The position numbers were made by a program, and so were the translations under genes. From Lytechinus pictus (Eukaryota > Echinodermata > Echinoidea > Temnopleuroida > Toxopneustidae): a stretch of DNA of 64,000 nucleotides. Shown here piece by piece: positions 1 through 12,600 of the stretch (positions are counted from its first letter, which is position 1; every line of letters starts with the position of its first letter). Below the pieces are notes generated by a model that was not told the origin of the DNA, ran no database searches, and was given only the letters and a program-made list of their open reading frames with translations. Where the stretch lies: the NCBI RefSeq assembly GCF_037042905.1, contig NC_087262.1:22611501-22675500 (forward strand). Reading direction: 5' to 3'.

Positions 1-305
1 GAATTGAATATATATATAGAGCTATGATAAAACCATCCACTATTTTGGGCCATGGAGCAAGGTTTTGGCCATACATGCAGCTGCTCAGTGGAATGTCATA
101 TGTAAACACTGTCTGATGGCCTGAGCGAGGGTATTACATAATAACCCTGCTCATGGCTCTGTGGTTGAAGTAGGGGATTATCTATACTCCTCAGTGGTCA
201 TAAAATTTGGTTTACAGACAGATGAAGTTATCCAATGAAAGCTCTCTGAAATTTTGGGTGGGTGGGACTTATTTTGACCGTGGGAACAAGATTTCCAAAG
301 AAGAA

Positions 306-401
306 GCAGACTCTGAAATGGCTCGCTTCGCTCGCCCTTTCAGGCTGGTTTGCTTCGCAAACCAGCTGCAGATCCCACTTCACGAGCCATTCAGAGTCTG
401 C
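306..401. repeat. Nested palindrome in the FNIP promoter
   Basis: Outer arms at 306-325 and 383-401 are reverse complements except for a one-base indel. Between them, 344-353 and 357-366 form a perfect 10-bp inner stem with a 3-nt loop. The structure could extrude as a cruciform. It may be a small foldback element remnant; no target duplication was identified. It ends about 180 bp upstream of the FNIP start codon. Confidence 0.75.
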
Positions 402-444
402 ATAGCAGACTAGCCCCGACTATAGACGACGACTCTGAATCCTC

Positions 445-454
445 GTCATGTGAC
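445..454 (+). promoter_or_regulatory. M-box/CLEAR-like E-box (GTCATGTGAC)
   Basis: GTCATGTGAC differs by one base from the palindromic CLEAR consensus GTCACGTGAC and contains the TCATGTG M-box core bound by MiT/TFE factors (MITF, TFEB, TFE3). It lies 129 bp before the FNIP ATG, where a proximal promoter or 5' UTR is expected. Vertebrate FLCN/FNIP genes sit in a feedback loop with TFEB/TFE3, so the site is plausible regulation. A 10-mer match alone is weak evidence. Confidence 0.45.
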
Positions 455-582
455 TTTCATAAACAACAACATCGCGAATACGAGTACAGTAGGATACTTT
501 TGCAATACCAGTCAACGTGTAATCGTGAAACCATACGGTAAATTACCATTTTATTAAACCTTCATGCTTCGATCATGTGAAA

Positions 583-671
583 ATGGCTTTAATTCATCGA
601 CTTTTCCAACATTCCCGTGAAAAGAGGCGCTCCACTTGGGGATGCGGAGCTTCAAGGAAGGAGAATTTAGA
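583..671 (+). CDS. FNIP: FNIP coding exon 1 (start codon)
   Basis: Reads [20 protein letters not shown] and on to codon 29, ending in phase 2 at a GTAAGTA donor (672). The basic N terminus with LFQ resembles the start of vertebrate FNIPs. The split codon completes to Asp, then TrpGlnAlaPro from exon 2, matching the vertebrate W-x-x-P before the IRL motif. This supports pairing across the long intron. The exon is too short for ordinary ORF calling. Confidence 0.8.
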
Positions 672-3600
672 GTAAGTAGACGGAGATCTATCTAGAAAAA
701 TCAGCGTGCATGCTCAGCTCAGCATAAACTCAAGCCAAGCCTAAATAACGTTAGAGCTCGAGCTCTGCTCTGCGGCCGGAGCGCGGAGCCGGAGGCGCGG
801 CGGCGGAGCTGAGCTGAGATCGAGATGCATCTCACTTTCTCATCGGGGCCGGGGGAAAGATGAGTGAAAATTATATCACTGATCATTAGTTAAATATTAA
901 GCATAAAACACAATTCTACCTTGCTTTTTCTCCTCCATAATCATGACAATCTTTGTTCTAGTTGAATAATGGTAGACTCCCAATTTATTTAATTGTGAAT
1001 GTGATCCCAATTTCCTTTTCCAGACCAGAGGCAGAGGATGATTTTTGAAGAAAAAAAAAACGCTTTCATTTCCAGAAAGACCCCAGAAATCTCATAATAT
1101 TATTAATGTTAGACAGCCATTTAGTATGCAATGCAGTGTTATAAAAAGGGCAGAGAGAGGGAGAGTTGAGAGATTATTATTATGGGGATATTTAACCCAG
1201 AGAGCTCCCGTCCGCGCAGCGGGCGGGAGCCCAGAAGCTCACAGTGTATTCTACCATTGCCACCGGACAAGGGTGATTTATGGTCTAAATATTTCTCCAA
1301 ATGAATTGTGAAAACAAAAAGTGTACAATTACCACGATTATATGGATGAAGGTCTAGCGAGTGGCAGATTCCTGACATCTGAGCACAGTCTGGAACCTCA
1401 AAAAAACGAAAAGTTCTCTGCTTCTACCCCGTCTCGATCGGCCATTTTTGTTAAAAATCGTAACAAAACGGCCGATCGAGACTGGGTAGAAGGAGAGAAC
1501 TTTTGGTTTTTTTGAGGTTCCAGACTGTGCTCAGATGTCAGGAATCTGCCACTCGCTAGACCTTCATCCATATAATCGTGGTAATTGTACACTTTTTGTT
1601 TTCACAATTCATTTGGAGAAATATTTAGACCATAAATCACCCTTGTTCGGTGGCAATGGTAGAATACACTGTGAGCTTCTGGGCTCCCGCCCGCTGCGCG
1701 GGCGGGAGCTCTCTGGGTTAGGGGATATTATGACATATCATTGCTTGATCTTAATAAAGCTTATTGTATTGTCTTTCTGCTGATGCCCACAATCAAAGTG
1801 TTGATTATTTTGGCAAAGGATGAAGGTTCAGGTTCAAAGTTTATTTCACTATTTCTAAGTCTAGTAGTGACATGTATGTAGTATGTACTGGTCAACAGAA
1901 ATGGTCTTGATTCTATGAAATCTGTCTTGTGAAAACAAATTATTATTCTGTTTTGGTCAGACTCACAGCACAGATTATTTGAACTTCTTGAAAATTTTGA
2001 TTTTATTTGTTTTACTGCAGATCACCAGAAGTGCTGGTTTCTCACAAATGGTAAGTTAAATATGTGATTTCACACAAATGCATTAATTATTTTTTGTAAT
2101 TTCCATCCAGTAATTCATGGCTTCATTCTCCAGGATATTCTTTGATTAATTTAAACTCAAATTCAAGGTTCATTTGATAGAGTTAAGAGTTTATAAGAAC
2201 AAGAGTTATAATGACACTACTGAAAAACCTTAAAAAACAGCCCAGCAGTTGTGATGCCAATTAATAGGCCTTCTTATATCAATTAAAACTTGAATTGTTG
2301 TTGTTGTTGTTGTTCGTTTTGGGCCTGTTTCACGCCCTAGTAGTCTCCTCGGTAGACACTTAGTGTTGAGAACTCAAAGGTAGAAAAACTGCTAGGTAAT
2401 TGTTTTGTTGGCTATTTTGGCTAGATGTTAGCGCTGGTGGATGAGACAAATGCTACCACCGATGCTCTAATAATAGATTGCATTTGCTTGGTCATTGCAG
2501 GGTTGAAGCCCAGGAGGGTGACCACCGAGATCTCTCTGAGATGGTATGGAGTGTTAGTTTTGCTGTATCCTATCTCTATGGTCTGTATCGTCTTCAGTCT
2601 ACTGGACTCATAGAGTGAACAGTGGAGAAGGACATGCTCTATAGTTTCCCTGTCTCTGTTGCAACTGCAGTTAGGTGAAGGGTGGTTGTGAGGGAAAATT
2701 CTGTGCATATTGTCATTGAGTTTGGTATGTCCTGTGAGCATCCTATTCAGCTTCACTTCTGTGGATCTTGGGAGAGAGCTGTGTGCATTCTTCCTGGCAA
2801 CTGTGGGCTGGAGTTGGTATGTCCATCTTCCTTTTGTAGATCTGTCCCATCGTCGTTGCCACAGCTTCTCAGTGTTCTTACGGATAATCTTGGCACTTTC
2901 CTTGTGCAGAGTAATTTCAGAAGCTAATGATGATGAGCTTGCAGCTTCCAAAGCAGCATCCTTGGCTAGTTGGTCAGCAAGTTCATTTCCCATGATATTT
3001 GCATGCCCAGCGATCCATGTGATGGTGACAGTAGTGCCTCTACTTCTTAGAAGAGTGATGTTTTTATTAGTGCGAGATACAACCTCTGGGAACGATGAAG
3101 AGTGGAGAGAACTGGTCATGGCCATGACAGCACTTTGACAGTCAGTGAGAATGTGCACTACCTGATCGACTAGGGCTGGTTTCTTCAGGGTGACATGTTC
3201 CACAGCTGTTTCTATGGCGACCATTTCAGCATGAAAGCTACTCGAATTTCTAGCAACAGGCTTGCCGATGCAGGTTGGTATGCAGTTCAGTCCTGTCCAG
3301 TAGATGACAATGCCTGCTCCGCAAGGACCTGGGTTCGACAATGCAGACCCATCTGTGAAGATGATAGTATCGGTATTGAGACTTAGAATGAAATCAGTCG
3401 CCAACTTCAGAGCCTGGTCCTTCTGCTCACTACTTCTGTCTCTACTATTTCCAAGGTTTCTCCACTCAATGCGAACCTCTTCCATTCTGCACGAGAGGAT
3501 GTCAGACATATCTTCGATAGGTTGGGAGCCAGGATCGTTTACCTGTAGGCTGACATTCAGATCTTTAAGGGCCCTGGTCATCAAGCAGAGAGGGGTGCTT

Positions 3601-6600
3601 CTGGGTCCACGTGAGAATGCTGGATCACCCAAGAGACTTTGGACTAATACCCTGAAGTTATCTGTTTCTTCCTTACTAAGAATGTACTGGCACAAGGTTC
3701 TCGCAAGTATTTCACGTAGTCTTATGTCAAGAGGAAGAGTGTGAGACATTACTTCCACAGCATCAGAAGAGCAGTGAACAAAGGTCCCTGTGGCCATTCG
3801 AAGCGCAAGATTTTGAACTCTTTCCAGCGCCGAGATGGACCTGACTGTACACCATACAGGGTAGGCAAACTCCAGGTGCGGTCGAATACATGCCGAGTAC
3901 AATAGAAGCATGAGTTCCATGCTGGCACCAGCAGTGTGTGATGTTAAGGCAGAGATCTTGCAAAGTGCTCTCATGGCTTTTGAAGCTGTTGTTTCAACCT
4001 GACTACTGAAACGCAGATTCTCGTCCAAGATGACACCCAGACATCTGCACTCATTTACTTGGGTGAGGCGATTGCTGCCCATGTGTACTGCAATGTCCTT
4101 GTGACCTCTTTTACTGAAGCACATGACATTAGTCTTTGAGGTGTTGACCGAGAAACGCCAGGTATTGCACCACTTTTCTAGCTGTTGCAACTTGACTTCC
4201 AGATTCGCAACCGCAGTATGCAGGCAGTTGCTTGTCTCCCATAGGGTGATATCATCAGCATACTTGATGTGATTGCCTAGATGTGGAGAAACATCATTGA
4301 TTGCAATGATGAAAAGGATCGGAGCAATGACCGAACCCTGAGGAACGCCTACACTTGTCTCTTGCCAATCTGTTCTGACAGTGTTAACAAGGCATCTGCA
4401 GTATCTGTCTCTGAAAAAACTGGAGATAGACAACAACAGTCTCCCAGAGATACCGGCTTTGGCCAGTTTAGAGAGGACTGCTTCTCTCCATACGTTGTCG
4501 AAGGCACCTTCAAGGTCGATCAGAACAGCAGCAGTGTCGTGGTTGTGTTTGAAACCACTCAGTATAGGGAGAGTCATACTGAGCAAAGCTTGAGTGATGT
4601 CGCGTCCCTGTAGGTATGCAAACTGTTCATGTTCAAAGAAGGCCTGTTCATGTAGGGCTGCCAACAGTCTTCTGGTAATGACCCTTTCATATAGTTTGCC
4701 AACAACAGAGGTAAGTCCTAGTGGGCGATAGGATTTCTCAGTATGGTACGACTCTTTGCCTGGTTTTGGTATGAATATTTTGTTTTCTCTTTTCCAGATC
4801 TTGGGTATCTTCCCCGTCTTCCAGCAAAGCTGAAACAGTTGAAGGAGATAGCGTTTCATTGACAATCCGGCAAACTTGATTAACTTAGGATGAATTTCGT
4901 CAGGTCCTGGGCTACTGTTTGACTTCATTAGTGACAGAGCGACAGCAATCTCAGCAGATGTCAGGTCTGAGTTGTAATTCTTCGCTGAGGCACTTGCGTC
5001 AGTAACCAAGGCAGTGGATTCATGTTCTATTGTATTCTGAACAGAATTATTAATCTCATTGAACCATATATCATCAAATCTGCCTGGGGTGATGGTTTTC
5101 ATGATATGAACTTTCTTCAGTCGCTCAGCTATATCTACATCATTGAAATCGTAGTCGTCATCGTCTCTTTCAAGGGGCTGGACAGGAGCAGAGGTACTTC
5201 CATTCAGTAATTTGTTGATAGTTCTCCATGGGTCCTCACAATTCTCTTTTAGTTGCTCGCATTTCTCAAGCTGCCACTCTTGAAAGGCCTTCTTGTACTC
5301 TACCATGAACTTTGATACATTTCCTTGATGGATAGTAAAGTTGTTAGGTGTTCTCCTCCTCTTGTACGTCTTCTTGGAGAGCTTGCAAAGCTTAAGGAGC
5401 TCAGACATTTTAGAATTCCAGAAAGGCTTGCTATGTCTACATATCCTTTTTCGAGGAATCTTCTCAGCTGCCAGGGTTTGTATTGTATCTGTGAAATCTT
5501 TGCAAGCTTGGTCAGGATCTGTCATCTCTGTCAGTGATCTTCCCAGATCCTCAAGTTTATTTGACACTGCATCTTCCCATGCGGTCCAGTCAACATCAGC
5601 CAGGGATAGATGACTTCTGACTTGAAGGGAATCTCCCATGGTCTTCAAGGTAATCAAAATGGGAAAGTGGTCAGACCAAATCGCATTTTTCTTATCGACT
5701 TGCCAAGTTATGAGATTTGGGTTGCATCTGGCTGAGAGGGCGAGGTCTATAGCACTCAGATTGCCACTGAAGTCCCGAGTTGGAGTCCCGTCGTTGTGCA
5801 GATGAAGACCATATTTCAGCATGATGTCTTCCAATTTTGAGCCACGAGACCATGCTCTATCATGCCTGACCCTATGATCTATGTGCCAAGTTTCCCATGT
5901 GTAGCTCCTAGCATTGAAGTCGCCTGTTAGGAGAATAGGTCCAGAGGTTTTGTTAAAGACCTTCTCCAGATTGGTGTCAAGCTTTTTTAAATAAGTAGGA
6001 TTGCTGTCTGGTCGAATGTATATGGAGCCAATAGTATACATGGTGTTGCCAATTTCCGCCTGGACCCAGATACCTTCAAAATTGTCAACTTCTAGATCCT
6101 TCCTTCTGACTATCTTGACTCCAGGCCTAGGGAGGCATGCTACTCCACCATAGTTATCTTGACTGCTGTTCCTACACATATTATCGCATTTCCAGTTCTT
6201 AAATTTTATCACATCTTGTGTGTTCCACGTTTCAGAAAGGAGAGCAATGCTAATGTTTCGTTTGTCAACATACGTTTTGAGGTAAGGTTGTGAGGTGTTC
6301 AAGCTACGAATGTTGGCTTGCAAGACATTGAACTGCATGTTGATTTGTCCGTAACTCTCTTTCAATTCTACTGTGCAGAATACGTTTGTACACAGGGCAA
6401 CGTACACTGTCAGATGGATGGCCTTCAACATTGCAGTTGATGCAAAAACTGCGGGTGCATCGTGTTGTTTGATCATGAGCTCTCCCGCAGTCCACGCAAC
6501 TTTGTTCCCTTTTGCAGAATCTAGCAAGGTGACCGAAGAGCTGGCAGTTGTAGCAACGAATTATTCTGTACTTTCTCAGAGGCTCACAGCGATAGAGTTC

Positions 6601-9600
6601 CTGTTAAATTTCCAAACCTTCCTGCAGTAAAGTATCAACTGCAGAACAAGATGAAAGGAAGATCTTAATGATTGGCATACGACGTTGAGAGCGATGATTA
6701 CGAAGGGCGTACACTGAAGGCTTCTCACCAGTCTTCTTTTCTATCGCTGCTTCAATTTTGTCTAAGCAGGTATAAGGTTTCACACCTCTGCATACCACAG
6801 CATGTCGACCTTGAGTGCCAGGAGGGTGAGGGAAGATGTTGCCTTTACCAAAGGAATCTGAAGGCCAAGGCTTGAGAGCTTCCTGATAGTCAATCTTTGA
6901 TTTACAATGAAGAGCTATTCCACCGGCTGGCAGAGAATAGGCAAAAGTAATGTTCAGATTTGGCTTAACTCTATGAATTTCTTTGCTAATTCTGCGACTA
7001 TCATTAAAAGGTGAGGGAGCAGAAAGTCCATCTAATATCACAATATAGCTTGAAGAGGTTGGTTTTTGTTCTGCTTCACCTTGCGAGAGATATTCTGAAA
7101 GATTTGGAGGGTCTTCCGGTACTCCTTGGGTCTCTGCCTTGGTCTGAGAAACAGGTTGGGGGTTGTTGAGAGATTCCGCTGTCTCGTCCTCCTTTATTCC
7201 ACAACTGGTATTTATCAGCTTATTGGTCAGAGTTCTCAAAACCTTGTGTATTTCAACGTTTTTGATACTCTTGATTACACAGATAGAGCATCTATACTTG
7301 CGCCCACGTCTGGTAACAGTTTTCCATTCACTCTCATCAAGCTCTGTACATTTTGAGTGCCACCACTGATGGCAGAACGAGCATTCAATCCAATCTGTTT
7401 AACAGCTAGAACTGTCCAGGTCTTTATTACAAGGGCATTTGCTTTTCACGTCAGTTGAAGACAAAATTTCCACATCTACAGAATTCCTGGATGGGCAAAC
7501 ATTTTCCTCATCCTTCTGTTTTCCTTTTGTTTGTTTCTTCCTTTTTCTGGGTGAGGTTAGTTTTACGGGTGACACATTACTGTCAAGCTTGGAGGGAAGT
7601 TTGGGAACATGTTAAAGTGATCAAAATAGTGATGTAAAACAAACCCTGCAATTTAAAGACGAAGTCCACCCCAGTTAAAGGCTGATTTGAATCGATAGAG
7701 GTAAATATGCAAAATTTAGTGACATGCAAATGAGAAAGTCGATGATATCCCCCACTCACTATTTCTTTTGTTTTTTATTGTTTGAATTTAAGAATGTTTC
7801 ATTTTTTACAGATTCCATTCAGAGAGGAATAAAACTTTGTTTCACATGACAATGAGAAAATGAGAATATTTCATGTAGTAATATACTAAAGAAGAAGTGA
7901 GAAGGCCTGTGATGTCATTACTCCCCTCATTTGCAATTGACCCGGATGTGCCTAAAACTGTTTTGTAGAATTAAGCGAAGCTTGAAATTGTCATAACCTT
8001 CTCATTTTACATGTGACTTTGATGAAATTTTCAGTGAACATTATGCTTTTTGGATTTTCTGTTTTTATTCAAATCAATTTTTTATTGGGGTGGACTTGTC
8101 TTTTAAGTGGTTGCATAAAAAAGTGGGATTCTGAACACCATTGATGAAGCATTTATCTATTTCATTGCATGGGCTCTTACCGCTCTATGAGTTCATTGAA
8201 GCAATAAAAGTCTCCACAGGTTATAAAGAATCAAACCCCTTTTTTCGTAAAAATGGAGGATTTCACTCGTTCAGCAGTCTGGATGGATTTCCCATTCCCA
8301 ATCTCTGGGCTCTTTTGTGCTCTTTCGGGTAGTCCAGTCAAGCTTTCAATTTAGTTTTCTTACCTCCCACATGGAAGTATTGCCTCAATGCATGCTATCC
8401 AATAGACATTGTATTTTCAGAGGATGAAATGGTTTATTTTGGATTTATTTTTGATTCATCAAGCATTCTTCAGCAGGTTTGTCTGTGTCCCTATTTCCTC
8501 AAGCATGAAATGTATGATGAAATGGAGCATCAATTAATGATATCTTAAAGATATATTTTGATGTGTACTTCTCATGAAAAACATCCTATATGACTATGAT
8601 GTATGTAAAAAGGGTGATACATGTACCTGTATTCCAGGACTTGGCTCAGAGAAGGTGTACATGTATTATAATAAAAGAAAAACAGGAAAAAGAATGTTCA
8701 CTGAAAGCAAATCACTCAAATTATTACTTTATAACCAACCTTGAATTGTGGACATAGAGCTACATGTAATTCTGATCATTGGATCAGATAAAAGGCATGA
8801 TAATCCCTACCCACACAACCATCATGTGACTTCACGGTACAAAGAGCTTTCATAATAACACTCTCAGACAATAAAGGAGTTCACAGGAAGTTTGTTTACT
8901 CTTTGAGACGAATTTAAACATCAAATAAAATGTGACCTGAAAGTGTTCTGTACTAGTTTTACAATGTTTCAATCTAATGTGTCAGTGTCAGAGCTACAAG
9001 ACGGAAGGGGTTATCTTTACTTGCAGTAATTGGGTCTTTTTTTTGGGTATTTAGGTCACTTTTCTATAGGGTAGGCATTTAGTAATTACTGCACAAAAAG
9101 GAAAAATGAAAGGCGAATGAATGATTTGGTCACAATCATACCCTTGGTGGCCATGAATTGTTTAGCCCTGTATAATCCAATTCAAGCTGGGCGCTGTCGG
9201 GCGAGTAAACCATGATTATGTGTTCCTTTGTGTAGTATAATAATGCCTTAAAATTTTGTCTAAAACTTTCATTATACAGTTACAGGTATTGTTGATTATA
9301 AATACGTGTAGGCCTACGCTAGGGAAACGTGTAGATATCATAATTCTATCCGACAAATGAATATATATATTTTCAATAAATTTAATCTTTTCATTTTATA
9401 GGAGATGGTGAAATTGTTGATGTCTTTTTCTTCAGTGAACCTGATCTTTGTCATGTCTGATAAATGAAAAAAAAACACAACCCCCCTAGACATCTGTATA
9501 CATGTACTTGGCTTTACACTACGAGTGTTTAATAGAGAGTAAACTAGCAAACTATTTACACATGTTGTCATGTGGTATAGACTTGGTACAGACTGATGGG

Positions 9601-12600
9601 ATTTATTGGATTAGTTTCAAGGCAAACTGTCTTTTACAGGGATTATCCCACTCACATGACTATTGAAAGTAGTGGTAACAATTTAATGCAAATGAATAAC
9701 AGAATCCAACTACTGTAAATGACCACCAAGATGTACAAATCAACAAATTATTCTGGCAAGGCTTTTCAATGAAATCCAAGCCCCCCCCCCCCCCCGGCCA
9801 TGGCCCGTGGATGCTTTATGGATAGGCCTCAATGCCCCTATCATTGCATTGTCCTCTGATATTTTTGTGCCCTTTTAAATTTTTCCCATTTGTGCTATAT
9901 AATAAAAAAAACGTGCCCCATAGAAATGTGGTCTTGCCCAGTTGCCGTAAAGATATCCAAACTAAAGTCCGAGATGCTCTTGATATACATGTACCATACT
10001 ATAGCGAAATAAGCATAGCATTTTGTTGATAATAGACAGCCCTTTTCTAAGTTTCATATGATCCTTCATAACCTTGTGTACACTAGTCTACATGATAATT
10101 TAATAGTTATATCATTATTTTACAATGCTTGACTAATAATTCACCTTGATTTTATGAAAGACCTTTTATTTGTGCTGTCTGCGAGTATAGTGCATGTGTA
10201 CGTACATGTAGATGTGTACTTTATGCTTGAAAGCTTTTCGGCTTTTGTCTTGATTTGGTTTTGAATAACAGGTGCATACTGCAGTAACTACACACCAATG
10301 CACATAGTAAACTTGTAAAACTTTTCTTTTGCTTGCATTTCACAGACTTTGTTTACAGGAAATGTCACATGGGGAATCTTGAATATGATTCAATGGTTCA
10401 AGGCCATAATTATAGTTTACTGAAGCATATTCAAAAGTTTGCTTTACACTGTGTTGTTGGAATCCTTAAACTGAGTTTTAATTTTTTTCATAAAGAAATC
10501 AGACTTATCAAAACATTTGTGTGGAATTTTGAGGATGATAATGGAAATGATAAATGTTTTACATTGGTGTAATGAAATAAGAAACATTTTAAGTGCTCAT
10601 GAGTTCAAAGGATCATGCCCAGTTCCTGCTATGACTTCTTGCATCAATTGACGTATGTCCTGTAATAGTTTCATGATTTTCTGGTTGCCTCTTGAGAGTT
10701 GAGGACAGAGGTTAGTTTTTCTATTTTCAGAATCCTGTTGGTATAAGATCACTCCTTTTTATAAGAATTGATTCATGTGAGATTTGGAGAGCATTTGGTG
10801 AAGAGTTTTGCCATTGATTTTCACTGATCAAAAACAATTTAGAGACAGTGATTTTCCTTTTAAAAAAATGGTCTTTTCCATTTCTGAAAATCTTGATCTA
10901 AAAATGGAAATTATGTTTTGTCACTGAAAATATAGACAGCAAAAACCTGAATTCCGTGTTGCAAAGGTGAATTCCATGATTTTCTGCATGAAAAGAATGA
11001 GAACCAAACAGATTGTCTGTTTCTTTTACCGGTAAGACGAAAAATCACTGTCCCTAATAATACTACAGGTACACTGTACACATGTACATGTATTTATAAG
11101 CTAGCTACTGAAATTCTCGGCATTTGATTGGCTGAGAGCAAATTAGTCAATGAAAACCACGAACAAAACTTTGGGAAATGCTCCCCAAAACTCTATATTT
11201 TGAAAATGCTGTTCTTCCTCTTTCACTGGATTCTTAATGTACATGTAGGAAAGTGCAATGTCAACCTGTATTAAAGACTGTTTTGAGTAAGTATGAGACA
11301 GAATGTGATCGTGTGAAATCTATACGCTGAAAGGATATCTTTTGTGAGACAAATAAAATGGAAGGTTATTTCCTTCCTTTTGGATGCATTTCTTAGGGAT
11401 TCTGACCGATGGATAATGGGATGTACTACTTCTTTAGTATTGATTTTCATTTTAATAACTTGGGAGTGTAATCATGCACAACATCATGCAATTTAAAAGG
11501 TCACATAGTTCTGTTGATCATGGACATTTAATTTTTGAAATGCATTGGTTAAAACATTTTCTGTTTTAGATAGAGAAGAAACGGTTTATGGTTATGATGG
11601 TGTTTTTAAAAATGTAATTGTCTTATGTATCAATGAGGCTTGTTGGTATTTTTTTATACATCATTCTGATAGGCTTGAAGCCTATAGTTGCATTTTATAC
11701 TGCAAGCAAAGATTTTAATCAAAGGCCTATTACTTCTACTTTTTACTTGGCTTAAAATCTGAGACCATGCAGGCCTATCGGATGTATTGTATATGTAGTA
11801 AACATCAGTACATACATTACACGTACACGAAGGTCTATTCTTAAGAACTCTTGACTAATCTTTACCTATTTTTGCTACTACATGTAGATTTGAAATACGG
11901 TTACGTTTAACCTCAGTTCCAAACAATATGTTCTTACGATTGTTTACTGTATTACAGGATTTAGAGGAAAACTACAACTGCCAATGTACACACCCACAAA
12001 ATAAGGGTATTCATTGGCATTAATCACAGACATTCCCAGCCAAAGGAATTGTTTTGATGAGTCAGAAAAGCATGAGGAATGATCACAAGATGTGTCGTAA
12101 TCACCACAACTCGCCATGCTGTGCCAACTTTCGTCATCGTACGGTCCTGGAATCGGGTGTCTTGTTATGACGAGGAAGGAAGAAATCATTTGTATTGCTT
12201 ATTATCTGTATCATGCGGTTGATCCCATCGGGAGGGTTGATCGGAAGTCTAAATCTTCTTCAGTGAAATATGGGATTTTTTTTTACTCGGCTTTATAATA
12301 TCTCTATGTCATTGTAATCCAATTTTTTACATCTTTTTAAAGGCTATAGCAAAAATTAACTGATGAGAAGAGTCCATGATTGATGTAAAAAAAGTTTCCA
12401 TTTATAGTGTGTTGACCTTTTTATTGCTAAACTACATAGAGTTGATCAGGAAAAGAAAGCAAAATGAAAGTAAAATATGACTTTGCCTTTGTTCTGAATT
12501 GCTTACACTGGTGTTACTCACAGATGAAGTTATGAATATTGATACACAGGACAATGGACTGGCCTACAATTATATTTCTATTCGCGTTTATTTGATTTGT

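Larger units (their letters stand above)
2295..7640 (-). mobile_element. I-group LINE retrotransposon (PHD/CCHC ORF1 plus EN-RT-RNaseH ORF2)
   Basis: A nearly complete non-LTR retrotransposon lies antisense in FNIP intron 1. On the minus strand the order is ORF1 (7611-6304), ORF2 (6338-2421), a 3' UTR of about 105 bp, then a (CAA)n tail at 2313-2295. An RNase H domain after RT and an ORF1 with CCHC knuckles place it in the I group (I/Nimbus-like); the exact clade needs a tree. The 5' end is uncertain because the element abuts a foldback MITE from 7653. No target-site duplication was found. Confidence 0.88.

Noticed and set aside
1321-1592. Mirror-image ORFs on both strands beginning [16 protein letters not shown]
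   Set aside because: They are the two arms of the palindromic element read from each end; no similarity or codon signal supports a protein.
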